Shown here: positions 30,195-46,126 of the stretch, piece after piece
Numbering within the stretch: the stretch's first letter is position 1
Layout: each line of letters opens with the position of its first letter
DNA from: Rutidosis leptorrhynchoides
Lineage: Eukaryota; Streptophyta; Magnoliopsida; Asterales; Asteraceae
Length of the DNA: 64,000 nucleotides
Direction: 5' to 3'
Assembly: GCF_046630445.1 (NCBI RefSeq)
Contig: NC_092335.1
Location: 314,388,501 to 314,452,500 of the forward strand
Position numbers and translations under genes: made by a program
Notes under the pieces: generated by a model
What the model was told of the DNA's origin: nothing
Database searches by the model: none
The model's input: the letters and a program-made list of their open reading frames with translations, nothing else

Positions 30195-30835
30195 ATTTCA
30201 CATCCGATGCATTTTAACATGGGTTGCATTCTCCAATTTAGCATCAACTCTTTCGATCACCAAAGCTCTAAAAGTCTCTATCATCTCTCCGTTCAAGTTC
30301 TTCCAAAGAATTTTAGGTAGGGTGGCCCTCACTCTTGAGTTCGCTGGTCTTTGAAGAACTAAATCCATGAACAACAATTTGCATTGGGAAGAACAAATCA
30401 AGGACCTTACAGTGTTCACAAGTCCTAAGGTCTCCCTAACAAAGCAATAAATAGTCAATTTGGGTATTGTGTCCCCCACTATGAAAAGTAGTTAACTAAG
30501 CATCCGCCTTCTTAAAGAAAGAATTTGTAACTACTAACGACAAACTTAAGAATTTAGCGACCATTCTCATTTTGTAATCTGTACCCAAAGCCACCGTGGA
30601 CCCCTCATAATCCTCTGCATCAGTTCCTATATGTCCATTAAGATCCCTTATAAGCGATCAGTGTTCGCTCGGGCACCTCCTCACAACCTCATCTAACTAT
30701 TCTCAAAAACGTCTCTTTTCTCTTTCTCCTAAACTCACACGAGATGTATAAGCGCTAATGACTATGTAATTCTCCTCCCGAATTATTAACCTAACTGATA
30801 TAATCATTTCAATAGACCTGCTCATATGTTTATTA
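30195..30835 (-). pseudogene. Degraded LINE remnant (endonuclease end and linker)
   Basis: Read on the minus strand, about 30820-30600 gives VISAYTSRV, LGEREKRRF, LDEVVRRCPSEH, DLNGHIGTDAEDYEG and ALGTDYKM. This follows the C-terminal part of the AP-type endonuclease of plant LINEs (often annotated as craniofacial-development-protein-2-like). Further along, 30479-30198 gives LPKILWKNLNGE and FRALVIERV, matching the region between endonuclease and RT in those elements. Stops and frame changes are present. No RT follows, so it is a truncated old copy. Identification is from motif memory. Confidence 0.55.
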
Positions 30836-31412
30836 AATATTGTATGAATTGAATTCGGTTTGATATTTCATTTTCGGTCAAACCAAATTTAAAATTTTCA
30901 AAAACGAAAACTGAATCGAAGAACGGAATTCATATTTAGTTTCAGTATTGCTCGATCCCAATAATTCATATGCACTTTAATTTACTTTAAACGATTGAAC
31001 ACCCTTATTCTAAAATGTTCGAAAATGCAATGTTGAACCGGAACACCACCAACAACGTTTTAAGTCAAAATGTGGACGCTATCGAGGCCAGAACCACACA
31101 TTGCGTGTGCTCTGATAATTTCGCATTTAAATTGAACAAGAGAAAACAAAGCGTGATCGGCACGTGCAAATATTCCAAAACCAATCAAATGCACAAACAG
31201 ATAACTTTTTTCTTCACTCACAACTCCCTTTCTCTTTCGGGTGCGCCTATCAGACGCCGGCTTGAGTGTTAAACCTTCCTTTCTTTTCTTATATCATTAC
31301 CATTTTCGTTGTATTTGATTGAATACGAAGATTAAATAATATTAATTGTTATTGTTTTATTTATTATTGGGGGGATTTTGTGTATTTGAATGGTGGAAGT
31401 AATTGCACGACG
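30836..31412. other. Upstream region of the OEP39-like gene
   Basis: AT-rich, no repeat family recognised, no coding signal trusted. The promoter and 5' UTR of the gene at 31413 should lie here, but I cannot place a TATA box or start site with confidence. Confidence 0.4.
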
Positions 31413-34400
31413 ATGGGAGCTCAAAAGAGCGTCCATGCTGGCAGAGGTTCTTTTTTTTTTCTCGTTACATTTTTCATAATAATCAATAATTGTTTATTTT
31501 TTGTTTTTATATGTTAGTTTTAGATTCTTGATTATAACATTGAGTGTATGTATGTTCGATTTTGATTAAGGTTTTGTTTTTTTTATTTCAATTAATTACA
31601 GCCAAGATAGATTTCAATGTTGATTTTACACACAGACTTTGTGCTGCTATGATGCTTCATTCTTTCAGGTCTCTTCCATTTTCTCTTTTTCTAAGTTTTA
31701 TTAAAATGTTAAATGATATCTTAGCCTTAAAAACTGGATTACTGACATTGTGTTAGAAAGGGAACCCTTCTGAAAGTGGCATTTTACAATAATCCATTCA
31801 TGTTTATAGCCTGATTTATAGTATAAATGAAAGAGATATATACTTGTGTGGCATTCTTAATATAAATTAACAACTAAGGTCACACATGTATGTATCCGTT
31901 TTCGTTTTGCCCTTTGCATTTTTGGGTTGCTTAAAATAAGTGATGATATAGGCCCCCATGTATTCCTACATTGGCTGTGTTTAGTATCAATTGATTTATA
32001 TAGGAGTATATACATATGTAATGTAATGTAATGTGGCTGTAAGATAAAATTGGGTGGCCCAGTTATACACTATTCCAGGATTGATACTTCATAGTATTTT
32101 GTCGAGCGTGTGTAACTCAAAGACACCCTAGTTTGTAGTGACTGTAATTAACCAAATTAATATAAATTCAGCTTTTCTTTATGTACCTAACTAATTAGTT
32201 GTACTGTTTGTTTTTTTCTTTTTGGTGTATTTTTAGAAATTCAAGCACTGGCAGTCCGCTTTCACTTATTGTAGGAAGGTATGATGTTTCATTATCATTC
32301 AACTTCTACTTACTGTTCTGTAAACGAATTTGGCTTGACATTTCTAACATAACATTGCATGCCACGTTTATTATTTATTTATTATAATTATTATTATTTT
32401 TTGGCCGCAGTCTTTGCATAAAACACCCCAACTTATTTGGAAAGAGTGAGAAGCTTGATGTATTGTGGGATAAAGGACTTTCAGATTCCAATATACTGAT
32501 TGCTTATAGGAAGCCTAGGCCAGAATGGCTTGCTCAACATTCTTTTGTTATCCAGGTTTGTTTTAATTTAAAAATCTTTTTATTTGTTATTTTTTACTTA
32601 TTAGCCAACACCTAGCAACATTACACAATCTGTTAGCTGAGAAGTAGCATAATTATTCTTGTTTTTCAATCAGTTGCGTGAATGGAAAAAAAATGTAACT
32701 CCTTATCATTTAACCATGTAATGAAAGATAATAAATAAATTGTAGAAAGTATAAAAAATTTTTTTTTTTTTATTGACTAGCACTCGGTGTCGCCTGAAGT
32801 TGGTATACATGGCATTCCTGTTGACAACTTTTCAAAAACGGGGAGTGGAGGTGTGAATCTATGTCGTTTCTCTGTTGGCTTAGACTTAGATGAGCCTGGG
32901 AGTTGTAATTGGAGCAGCAAGACTAGTTTAAAGTTTGAGGTAACATGAGTATTTCGAGTATGCTCTGCTCGTGGCTTTTATTTTCTATTTTAACTCGAAT
33001 CATATCGAGTCTCGTTAAAAGTTCAAACTATTTTATAAAATAGTCAACGATTTAACCTAAAATTATTACCTATAGTTGTTAAAAAAATATGACAAATTGG
33101 AAGTGGAAACTATGACCCAAATGATCAAAATGGGTCAATTCAGGTTTTTATCTTGATATTGTTCGGGCTAAATGGGCATAAAATCATAAAACCCTTGAGT
33201 TCATGGAACTGATAGGTCTGGGTTGACCTGCTAATACTTTGTTTCGGAGAATGTATTTAATACTTCAATTTTTAATTATGATTACTTCACTTTGTTGTTA
33301 AGTTTAATAATCTTATTTCTTTAAATAGTATGATTCAGGAGAGGCTTTGAGCCTTAAAAAAATTCAATCTTACACTTTCACTTTAAGTAAAACAATACTT
33401 TTGACGCTACATACTACTGTTAGTACTAGATTTGGGAACAGTTTTTGGGATACTATGAAATCCAAACAGAAACCATCATATATATATATAAGGGGTCAAA
33501 TCAACCCAATCCATCTCTGACTCGTGTGACTCATTGCCCAACAGGACCCAGAATACAAATAAACTTTGTGTGACCTTTTAAGATTTCTTATTCTACTATA
33601 TGCACACAAGAGTTTAATAATGTAAGCCATGTTGGCTTGTAGCATGTGCGTCCTATCAATGATGACGGCCGGTCGATAAGTCGAGATCTGCATGGATTTC
33701 CAGTGACATCCAGGTATATGAGTATTTGGCTTTTTAAAATGTAATTGAACATGTTTTCATACTTACAGTTACCTTATAATACCTTTTTTTTTATGCAGTG
33801 GTAGTGGTCATGATTGCATGGTAGTAGTGAAACAGGAGTCCAGATTCGCAAAGGCAAATGACCTTAGTTTTACTCGGGTTAGTGTTTTTTATTTGTTAAA
33901 TCAATATTTGGTGTATTTCTTGTGAACTCAATAATGCTTTTCGTTAAATATATGCCATTAGTCACCTTTTCATTATGTGTTATAATAATAATATTCAGTT
34001 TAGTCTGCAAATAGAACAAGGAATTCCTCTTTTGTCGAAGTGGTTAATTTTTAACCGTTTCAAGTTCGCTGCTTCTAAGGGACTTAAACTTGGCCCTGGA
34101 TTTTTCTTGGCAAGGTATCTACTCCATTATTTATTTGACAGTATTTTGTATTGAAGCACACACACACATAGCTTAACAAATTCTTAGAGGAAGCATACTT
34201 TGCAAAACTTTTGTTATTCTCTTACATAATACAATAAATTTGATAAATCGAGTTGATGTTTCTGATACGAATGAAATGTGACAGCCTTACAGGTGGTTCA
34301 ATAGTAGGTGATATAGCTCCTTACCAAGCATTTGCAATCGGTGGAGTTGGTAGTGTGCGAGGATACGGTGAAGGTGCTGTTGGATCCGGTAGGTCTTGTC

Positions 34401-35974
34401 TGGTTGCTAACACTGAGTTTACATTCCCAATGGTATGTACAAATTTACATATTGCCTATTAGTAGACTTACATTTAATTATTAATTAATTGTTAAATTAG
34501 CCTACAAGTACCAAAGAGACATTGACCTAACGGCAAGGTTGGAGAACTCGGATCTCAGAGAGAGATCTCGTTTGGATATTTTTGGGAGATTGGCATCTCG
34601 GGAAAATCTCAGGAAGATCTCGGACGTTGACTTACATTGACTTTTTAGGTTTTTTTATTATATATAAAATGAATAAATAAATATATGTATATTTATATAC
34701 ATTTTTACAAGATTTTACAAGAAAATCCCAGAAATGAGCGAGAAAATCCGAGAAATGAGCGAGAAAATCCGAAAAATCGTGGCTTGACCAAGTTTGACCC
34801 CGTTGACCGAGAAATCTCAGGGGATGGACATCTCGTCTCGGCTGCCTCCCAAAAACGAGATCGCGGGGGGAAATAACGAGATTTACAACACTGCCTAACG
34901 GTATCATGGTGACATGTCTAACCATGAGTTTGGGCCTTGGGGGTTCAAGTCCCAGTCATTGTGCAAGTTCTTCTAGAATATTCAATTTGACCGCTACAAA
35001 AGAAACTAGTTTACACAATATGTCCTAAATAAATATCATCTTTAATATGATAATATGGTAATTTTAGGGTTACAATTGAGGCTTTATTTTTACCATTTTT
35101 TGTAAGACTACAATTAAATATTTTTTTATCGTTTATCAAGCATATCTCATACCAAGATGTTTATTGGTTATTAAAGTTTGTTTTGGTTTTACCAATTGCA
35201 ACTACAACGTCCGGGAGGTGCTTTACGTATGACTCGATATATTCAGTGCCACCAACAATGCGCTACTGAGTTACAAAAAAAGATATTAAGCCGACAATAT
35301 TTCTTTATTCTGTCCTTGACCTTGTTTAGGGCAATTTTAGATATATAATCAATAGTTAACCATTTATGTTGAACTAAATAACAAGGAGTTAGTATTTCAT
35401 AATTTTTTGTGTCACCAGAATGAGATGCTTGATGGAGCCCTATTCTTTGATTGTGGAACTGATTTGGGTTCTGGTCGCTTTGTTCCAGGTTAGTTTCCCA
35501 TTTCCTGTATTTATATTATCATATATCATATATATTTTCATCATATTACTAGCCATTACTTGAGATCAGTAACCTACTATTGAAATGCAAGTTTCTTTTA
35601 TTTTCTTCTTATACATATATTATATAAAGGGCCTTTCAAACATTTTAGCAATAGACATCTTTACTTAAAACTATGTACATGTCCAATGTTACATTTTTTG
35701 TTGACATATCAACCCTTTTTTTTTTTTTTTGTAATTTTCAAGTTATAGTTGGATCTGTTAAATCAAAATTAACAATGCAAAAACTAATGTAACAATAAAT
35801 TAAACTATTATTATAGGAAACCCGGGGTTAAGACATGGTAAACCAGGAGCTGGAGTTGGTGTTGGATATGGAGTTCGGGTCAAGTTCCCAATGGGCCACT
35901 TTCAGGTGGACTGTGCTCTCAATGCCTATCAACAAAAGACCATCTATTTTGGCTTCAGCAATGTTTCTTCTTAA
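31413..35974 (+). CDS. OEP39: Chloroplast outer-envelope Omp85-family beta-barrel protein (OEP39/OEP36-like), 11 exons
   Basis: The only intact host gene. Coding exons: 31413-31446, 31602-31668, 32237-32278, 32411-32555, 32781-32939, 33643-33713, 33799-33877, 33999-34114, 34285-34432, 35419-35488, 35817-35974. All introns are GT-AG. The exons sum to 1089 nt, 362 residues plus TAA. The protein starts MGAQKSVHAGRAKIDF and has no POTRA domains, only the C-terminal beta-barrel of the Omp85 superfamily. The diagnostic VRGY loop motif is at residues 262-265 (GSVRGYGEGAVGSG), and the protein ends in an aromatic strand (TIYFGFSNVSS). Omp85 barrels of this short type, OEP39 and OEP36 in Arabidopsis, sit in the chloroplast outer envelope and are relatives of TOC75; their exact role is unsettled. 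No transit peptide is apparent. Intron 9 (984 bp) carries a hAT MITE. The symbol is by family resemblance; OEP36 is the alternative. Confidence 0.83.
34534..34893. mobile_element. hAT-type MITE in intron 9 of the OEP39-like gene
   Basis: 360 bp flanked by the 8-bp direct repeat CCTAACGG (34526-34533 and 34894-34901). Its ends are imperfect inverted repeats: CAAGGTTGGAGAACTCG on the left, and CAGTGTTGTAAATCTCG on the right read inward. An 8-bp duplication and a CAGTGTTG terminus are hallmarks of the hAT superfamily. It has no transposase. Its interior has short repeats such as GAAATGAGCGAGAAAATCC. Confidence 0.8.
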
Positions 35975-36524
35975 TTCAGTGACCTTTTTAAAGCCTTTGG
36001 TTCATTAATGATCATTTCATTGTGGTCATATTTTGGAATATTGGTCAAAGTCAACGAACTTTCTTTGGAACCATACACGAGTTTGAGTAAAATTTTACTG
36101 TAAATACAACATTTATTTGCTAACTGTTACATATTAATTTACAAAAAGAAAGAGTTGTTGGTCATTTACATTTCCATTTAGATTGTATATATGTTAGTAG
36201 TGAAAATTTAAAAAATATACATATTATTTTTTTATACAAAATAGTTGGATGTTTCAGGTGTAATATTTCTATCATCATTATAATTTTTTACCTGGATATT
36301 ATGTTTACTTGTTTAGTGCTCCTTTATTTTGTTGAAATTAATGAACATATTTAAACACTCCGTATTTATTTGCTAAAAGATTAAAATTTTGAAATTCCTA
36401 TAATACAGTAATAGTGAAGGGTTGATGAATAGTAGATAGACCACTTAAAACGGTAACAAACGAATACCAGAAAGCAACACAAATTATTATTTTTATGCTG
36501 CCACGTGCGTGTTGCACCTCTGTT
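35975..36524. other. 3' flank of the OEP39-like gene
   Basis: Contains the 3' UTR of the gene and AT-rich intergenic DNA. No repeat, ORF or RNA gene was recognised. Confidence 0.4.
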
Positions 36525-36930
36525 TTACGAACAACTATGTTTTACGAATTCTCGACCTCCCCGCGTATATTGGTTTACCAAATAGCTTCGAGCCATTAAG
36601 TTCAACAATGACTTTCTGAGCATCCGCAACTTCAAGATAGGTAACGAAAGAGTACCTCCGATGGGACAGCATTTGATTTCCGAAAAGATGCCGCACTTCC
36701 CAAAAATCGACTCCATCATATACCGAGTAAACAGACTTGTTGATTCTTCCAATAGAAACCGTACGGTTGTGAAGCGCTGACTGCCATCCATCATTGTGGC
36801 CATCGTTACGTGAATCGCCATTATTTCCTGAATGACAATTAGCCAAACAGTTACTTCCGATTTTACGATTTGACCTCAAGACCCCGGGAGGAGAATAATC
36901 TTCGGAGGATAGAGGAAATAGGGCACCCAC
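36525..36930 (-). pseudogene. Fragment of an RRM RNA-binding-protein gene
   Basis: The minus strand encodes NRTVSIGRINKSV (RNP2-like), then in another frame FGKCGIFSEIKCCPIGG, then back in the first frame RYSFVTYLEVADAQKVIVEL (RNP1-like) and NGSKLFGKPIYAGRSR. The order is that of one RNA recognition motif, but the middle strand is shifted by one frame, so two indels have broken it. Upstream, a Gly/Asn/Ser-rich stretch precedes the RRM. No other exons were seen nearby. It is a gene remnant or retro-copy. The parent protein is not identified. The 36931-37308 stretch next to it shows nothing recognisable. Confidence 0.55.
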
Positions 36931-37308
36931 CTACAGACATATATGTACACTCAAAGGACTTGAAAGACATGAATACACGTTAAATCAAAGGAAATAACTA
37001 TTAACCAACTCCAGTTCAATTGCTGAGCGCATCATTTCTTCCATTTAGATCCATATGTCATTGTTGCAATTCAATCAATTTGTGCTTTGCGCTTTTAGAG
37101 ATCCATTCATTAGTTTTGATATGGATTCATTGACTAATGTTGGACCCTTCAAGAACTTATTTCAAAAAACCTTTTGGTTAAATTAAATTTCCGATAATCC
37201 ACTCTATTTTTTTTAACGGCGAATTTGCATCAGTGGATCATTTATTTCAACGACCCTCATCATTTGCACCCACACACGCCAGAAGGAAACTCCTACCCTG
37301 GTTGCTTG

Positions 37309-38138
37309 TGTTGGAGTATGATACAAATTCAAAGCGAACGGAAGCATTTTTAAAATATTACAAAATCATACTCTTTCACGGATCATTGTACAAAACTTTA
37401 GTAAACAAAACAAATTAATGAAACCGAACAAGAGAAGATTAGAATACAACCTTTGTAGCCTTCTGAAGATCGAATTTGAAAACCCAAAGAAGAGTTCCTC
37501 TAAACGGTAGACACCCAAAGTTCCAACCTTGCTTCGATCTATACCTTCTACTTAACGGATCTTTTCTTCTTCCTTATTTCCACCAAAACCGAACCCAATT
37601 ATATATTTCAAGTATTTTGATTACTTGAAAATGAGAAAGAGAAATAGCATTTTTGTATGTGTGTTTTGTATCTTTTGTAACCTTATATTTCCAATACCAA
37701 AACTTGGTATTATATATTACATAATTGATACAATAATACATCTAGTACAAATATAATAAATAAAGATTTGGAATGATTTGCAAAATCAAATCTTTATATA
37801 AAATATAAATCAAATCATATTTTATAAATCAAATCAAATCTTATATCTTATATAAAATATGATTTGCAAAATCTAATCAAATCTCTACATATTTAGATTT
37901 GTAAGTATATGTATACACATAAAAAAAACTTACTTAATTTATTAAACCATTAACTAATGATTAATAAATTAATTTCCGATTAGAAGGTATATCAAACAAT
38001 TTACGATTGACCTTTGTGTGTGACCGAATAGGATAAATGGACTTTTATTATTTAATGTCATGGGCATATCTTCGGAATATATGTACCACGGTCAAACCAC
38101 AGTCGAACCGTAGCCAACCCGAGAACATATTTCCAACA
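37309..38138 (-). mobile_element. Copia-type LTR, 830 bp, minus strand
   Basis: Ends are TGTTGGAG and TTCCAACA, the usual inverted ends of plant Ty1/copia LTRs. Read on the minus strand, the bases just before it are CAAGTGGGAATC, a good polypurine tract. It is therefore the 3' LTR of a minus-strand element whose body lies to the right. Confidence 0.78.
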
Positions 38139-38710
38139 GATTCCCACTTGCACTGACATTAATAATATTGGTATGTCTTAAAAGACACACCATGTGTAAC
38201 AACTAGTCTGCTAGGTTACACTCCTATATTTTGATTTATATCAATCATCCTTTTGCTCAAGATATCTATATGAACGTGTGACATGGTTAAGTGTCAATCA
38301 TCATCGTTCAAGATTATGTTTCCCGATAGAGATTTGTGGTGATCAAATAGTGTGCAATTGCATTAATTCAGTCGTAGCATGGCCATGCATTTAATTCAGC
38401 ACAAATCAACGAGGGGCCCAGAGATATCGCTTAAACTCGCTTAAAGAAGAAGGAACAAATTGCTTCAACTGTATAGACATCCACCACATTCCATGATATA
38501 CCCAATCTGCTCCCTTATGACCAGTATTTACGCACAGCCTTAGAAACAGGTCTAAGTATAACAGAGTTTGTGTCAGGATTTCTCATACATATCCACTCTA
38601 GGATAAATGATGTTGCCATCTTAGAGCTTACCTTTTGACTTAAAACGATGAAGTAATGTCTAAGTGTGGTCATTCCAGAACCTTGAATCAACTATCAAGT
38701 TCCTCATGAA
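38139..38710 (-). mobile_element. Copia-type element, 3' end of internal region
   Basis: Follows the LTR on the minus strand up to the point where LTR H interrupts it. It begins (minus strand) with the polypurine tract at about 38139-38152. No RNase H or other pol motif was recognised in these 570 bases, so this is probably the untranslated tail. Confidence 0.55.
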
Positions 38711-43228
<4,518 letters not shown>

Positions 43229-43230
43229 GT

Positions 43231-43242
43231 TGGTATCCGAGC
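43231..43242 (+). promoter_or_regulatory. D1 primer binding site, one mismatch
   Basis: TGGTATCCGAGC, against TGGTATCAGAGC in B and C. The same change is in D2, so it belongs to the family and is not a private mutation. Confidence 0.85.
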
Positions 43243-43437
43243 GTTGGTCTTAGAGAACCAGAATTTTGCATTAGTGTGTCTTATCGAGTTTGTTAGGATG
43301 CATTAGTGAGTCTGGACTTCGAACGTGTTTACTTGAAAAATGATTGCTTAACAAATTTTGTTGGAAACTATATATTTTTAACATGTGAATATTATGTGAT
43401 ATATTAATCTTTTAATGTGTTTGATATTATGTGATAG

Positions 43438-44052
43438 ATGTCTACCTCTAGAACAAGTCCCATTGACTCACCTAATAATAATGAAGAGTCAAATGTAAAT
43501 TGGAATGATTCGTGGACTGATTCACAAGTTCCCGAAGAGGAACCGGAAGAAGAGTCAGAACCGGAAGAAGAATCGGAACCGGAAGAATAATCGGAACCGG
43601 AAGAAGAAATAGAACTAGTGGGGGAAATAATAAAACGATTAAGTAGAAGAAAATCCTCAACCAATCGACCAAAGTTAATTATGGTCAATGGTGTTTCCGC
43701 CAAGGAAGCAAAGTATTGGGAGGATTACCAATTCTCCGATGAATCGGATCCCGACAAGGATTCCGATGATGTTATAGAAATTACTCCAATACAATTTAAT
43801 AAGGCAAAAGAGAACAATAAGAGAAAGGGCATAAAAATAGAGAAATTTGATTCCAAACCCGATGAACTTTATATGTATCGTCAACATCCGTATTTCTTAA
43901 GTTGTGACAATAACCTGGGAACCTCTAAACCACCAGGTTTTTCTAAACCAATGTGGAAAACGACGGCTCGTATTAGGGGAACATCATATATCCCTAGAAA
44001 CTTGGCAAAACGAACCAAAACCGAAGAAGAAGAAACGAGCGAGTCGGAATAA
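43438..44052 (+). pseudogene. D1 ORF0, acidic protein, one stop
   Basis: Same 204-codon frame as in D2 (53851-54465) but with TAA at 43588-43590 in place of GAA. N-terminal Ser/Asn-rich part, repeated EPEEES acidic units, a basic patch (IIKRLSRRKSSTNRP), a second acidic stretch (DESDPDKDSDD) and a conserved C-terminal part (PPGFSKPMWKT, RGTSYIPRNLAKRTK). Function unknown. It sits between primer site and the F-box gene. Confidence 0.75.
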
Positions 44053-44190
44053 GATAGTTGTATTCGTGTGGTGTAATATATGTAATATAGTGTGCTTATG
44101 CTTTATGATATATGTAAAAATTGCTTGTATTAATAAGTATTTTTTTTTATGAATCTAACTCTTGTCTATTTTACAGTATAAAAACACAAA

Positions 44191-44874
44191 ATGGATAGAC
44201 AACCTAATATTTTAAGAGACCTACCCGGAGACATGATTGATGAAATCTTGTCTAGAGTCGGTCAGAATTCCTCGGCACAACTATTTAAGGCGAGATCAGT
44301 TTGTAAGACATTCGAAGAACGTTCCAAGAATGCCTTGGTTTATAAAAGGCTTTCGTTCGAAAGATGGGGGATATCACATTGGGAAATCTATAAGTTACGA
44401 TGTGTTTACTTTGACGCATATATTGCAGGGAACCCAAATGCTATTTTACGCAACGGGTTAAGAAATTATTTTGACTCAATATATCCGAATATAGGACTTC
44501 GTGATTTAGAAAAAGCGGCTAACATGAAACATAAAGAAGCATGTTATGCTTACGGATTAGTAATGTTCGCTTTTCACCAAAGTGAGAACAAGAACATCGG
44601 GCTACAACTATTAAACAAAACGTTCCCACAAGTGACGGAGTCGGTAATTGGGGTAAGAAATGAGGTTTTTAGATTGTTACAGGACTGTTGGACAATACGT
44701 AACCCTCACCCCTTTGACGATGTTACAATACGCTGTCTTATCAATGGCCATAACGGTTATGTTCCACAAGACCAAGGATGGGAAGTAGTCCTAGTAAAAC
44801 CAGAATGCATGACTTGTTTCTGGACGTATGAATTACGTGTCTTTATTGCCTTTGCTGAACGACTTGTGTACTAG
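44191..44874 (+). CDS. F-box protein gene carried by D1, 227 codons, intact
   Basis: Residues about 6-48 form an F-box (LRDLPGDMIDEILSRVG, then AQLFKARSVCKTFEE), the domain that binds SKP1 in SCF ubiquitin ligases. Residues about 75-135 (NPNAILRNGLRNYF, then LEKAANMKHKEACYAYGLV) match the Sel1-like helical region of plant F-box proteins of the At1g67623/At2g35280 type, and a Cys/Trp-rich end (PECMTCFWTYELRVFI) follows. The start is the only ATG near the domain. Fifteen bases before it lies TCTATTTTACAG, a good splice acceptor. The gene is uninterrupted by introns. It lies between ORF0 and gag in the sense orientation, so it would be on the element's own RNA. It is 217/227 identical to the D2 copy. 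Host origin by capture is the natural inference. No retroviral protein looks like this. Confidence 0.85.
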   Translation: MDRQPNILRDLPGDMIDEILSRVGQNSSAQLFKARSVCKTFEERSKNALVYKRLSFERWGISHWEIYKLRCVYFDAYIAGNPNAILRNGLRNYFDSIYPNIGLRDLEKAANMKHKEACYAYGLVMFAFHQSENKNIGLQLLNKTFPQVTESVIGVRNEVFRLLQDCWTIRNPHPFDDVTIRCLINGHNGYVPQDQGWEVVLVKPECMTCFWTYELRVFIAFAERLVY

Positions 44875-45215
44875 CTAGAATTATCTTCACAACCATCTTG
44901 TATCAAATTTATTGTGTGCTATATTTCATGCTATATGTAAAATAAGTGGTATTGTAAGTTTGTAAAATATTGTGTAAAAGTTTGAACGCAAAATATTATT
45001 ATAATCAGTTTTTCATATAGAATTGTAGTAGTTGAATTGTATATTAGCTACTAAGTATGAACTTAACGGGTAGGTACTACCCGAATTTAAACTTATAAAA
45101 CGCTAATATGAAGAAAAAGCTTTTATAAATGAGTTCATATTATGCTACGAGATACTATTGACTACTCTTAATATTCTGTATGATTAACTTGTTTCATTTG
45201 ACTATTTTGAAGGAA
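44875..45215 (+). other. D1 spacer between F-box gene and gag, with polypurine-like hairpin
   Basis: Untranslated. TTAACGGGTAGGTACT at 45063-45078 repeats the bases that abut the 3' LTR in D2 (60226-60241). Within it, CGGGTAG (45067-45073) and CTACCCG (45077-45083) form a perfect 7-bp inverted repeat with a 3-base loop. Confidence 0.65.
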
Positions 45216-46071
45216 ATGGCACCAACTACTCGACACACCTTGAATATGAGCGAAGAGGAATTTCGTGCCTTTCTTGCTTCAAACATAGCCGCAGTACAGG
45301 CTGCGCTACATACCAACAATAACCTTGGATCTAGCAGTACAGGAAATCGTGTAGGATGCACCTACAAAGAATTCACTACCTGCAAACCTTTGGAATTTGA
45401 TGGAACCGAAGGACCGATCGGATTGAAACGGTGGACCGAGAAGGTCGAATCGGTGTTTGCCATAAGTAAGTGTACTGAAGAGGACAAAGTGAAGTACGCT
45501 ACGCATACCTTCACAGGTACTGCATTAACATGGTGGAATACCTATCTAGAGCAAGTGGGACAAGATGATGCTTATGCACTACCATGGTCAACATTCAAGC
45601 ACTTGATGAATGAGAAGTACCGTCCCAGAACCGAGGTCAATAAGCTCAAGACAGAACTTAGAGGGTTACGAACCCAAGGATTTGATATTACCACGTACGA
45701 AAGACGATTCACAGAATTGTGCCTATTGTGTCCGAGAGCGTTCTAAGATAAGGAAGAGAAGATCGACGCGTTTGTGAAAGGATTACCGGAAAGAATCCAA
45801 AAAGATATAAGTTCACACGAGCCCGCCTCCATACAACAAGCATGTAGAATGGCTCACAAACTAGTGAACCAGATTGAGGGAAGAATTAAAGAACATGCGG
45901 CTGAAGAGGCCAATGTGAAGCAAGTCAAAAGAAAGTGGGAGGAAAACGGTGATAATAATCACCAATACAACAACAACAGCAATTACAACAATAATCGCAA
46001 CAACTATCCCAACAATCGCAACATCAATCGCAACTACAACAAATGGCCCAACAACAACAACAACAACAACC

Positions 46072-46126
<55 letters not shown>

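Noticed and set aside
31015..31272. 85-codon ORF upstream of the OEP39-like gene
   Set aside because: No similarity recognised and it lies in probable promoter/UTR sequence.
34902..34990. Possible tRNA-derived SINE in intron 9 (B-box-like GGTTCAAGTCC at 34942)
   Set aside because: No convincing A box, no defined ends or target duplication. The B-box match alone is too weak.
37233..37418. 61-codon ORF at the copia LTR boundary
   Set aside because: Spans the junction of flank and LTR. Fortuitous.
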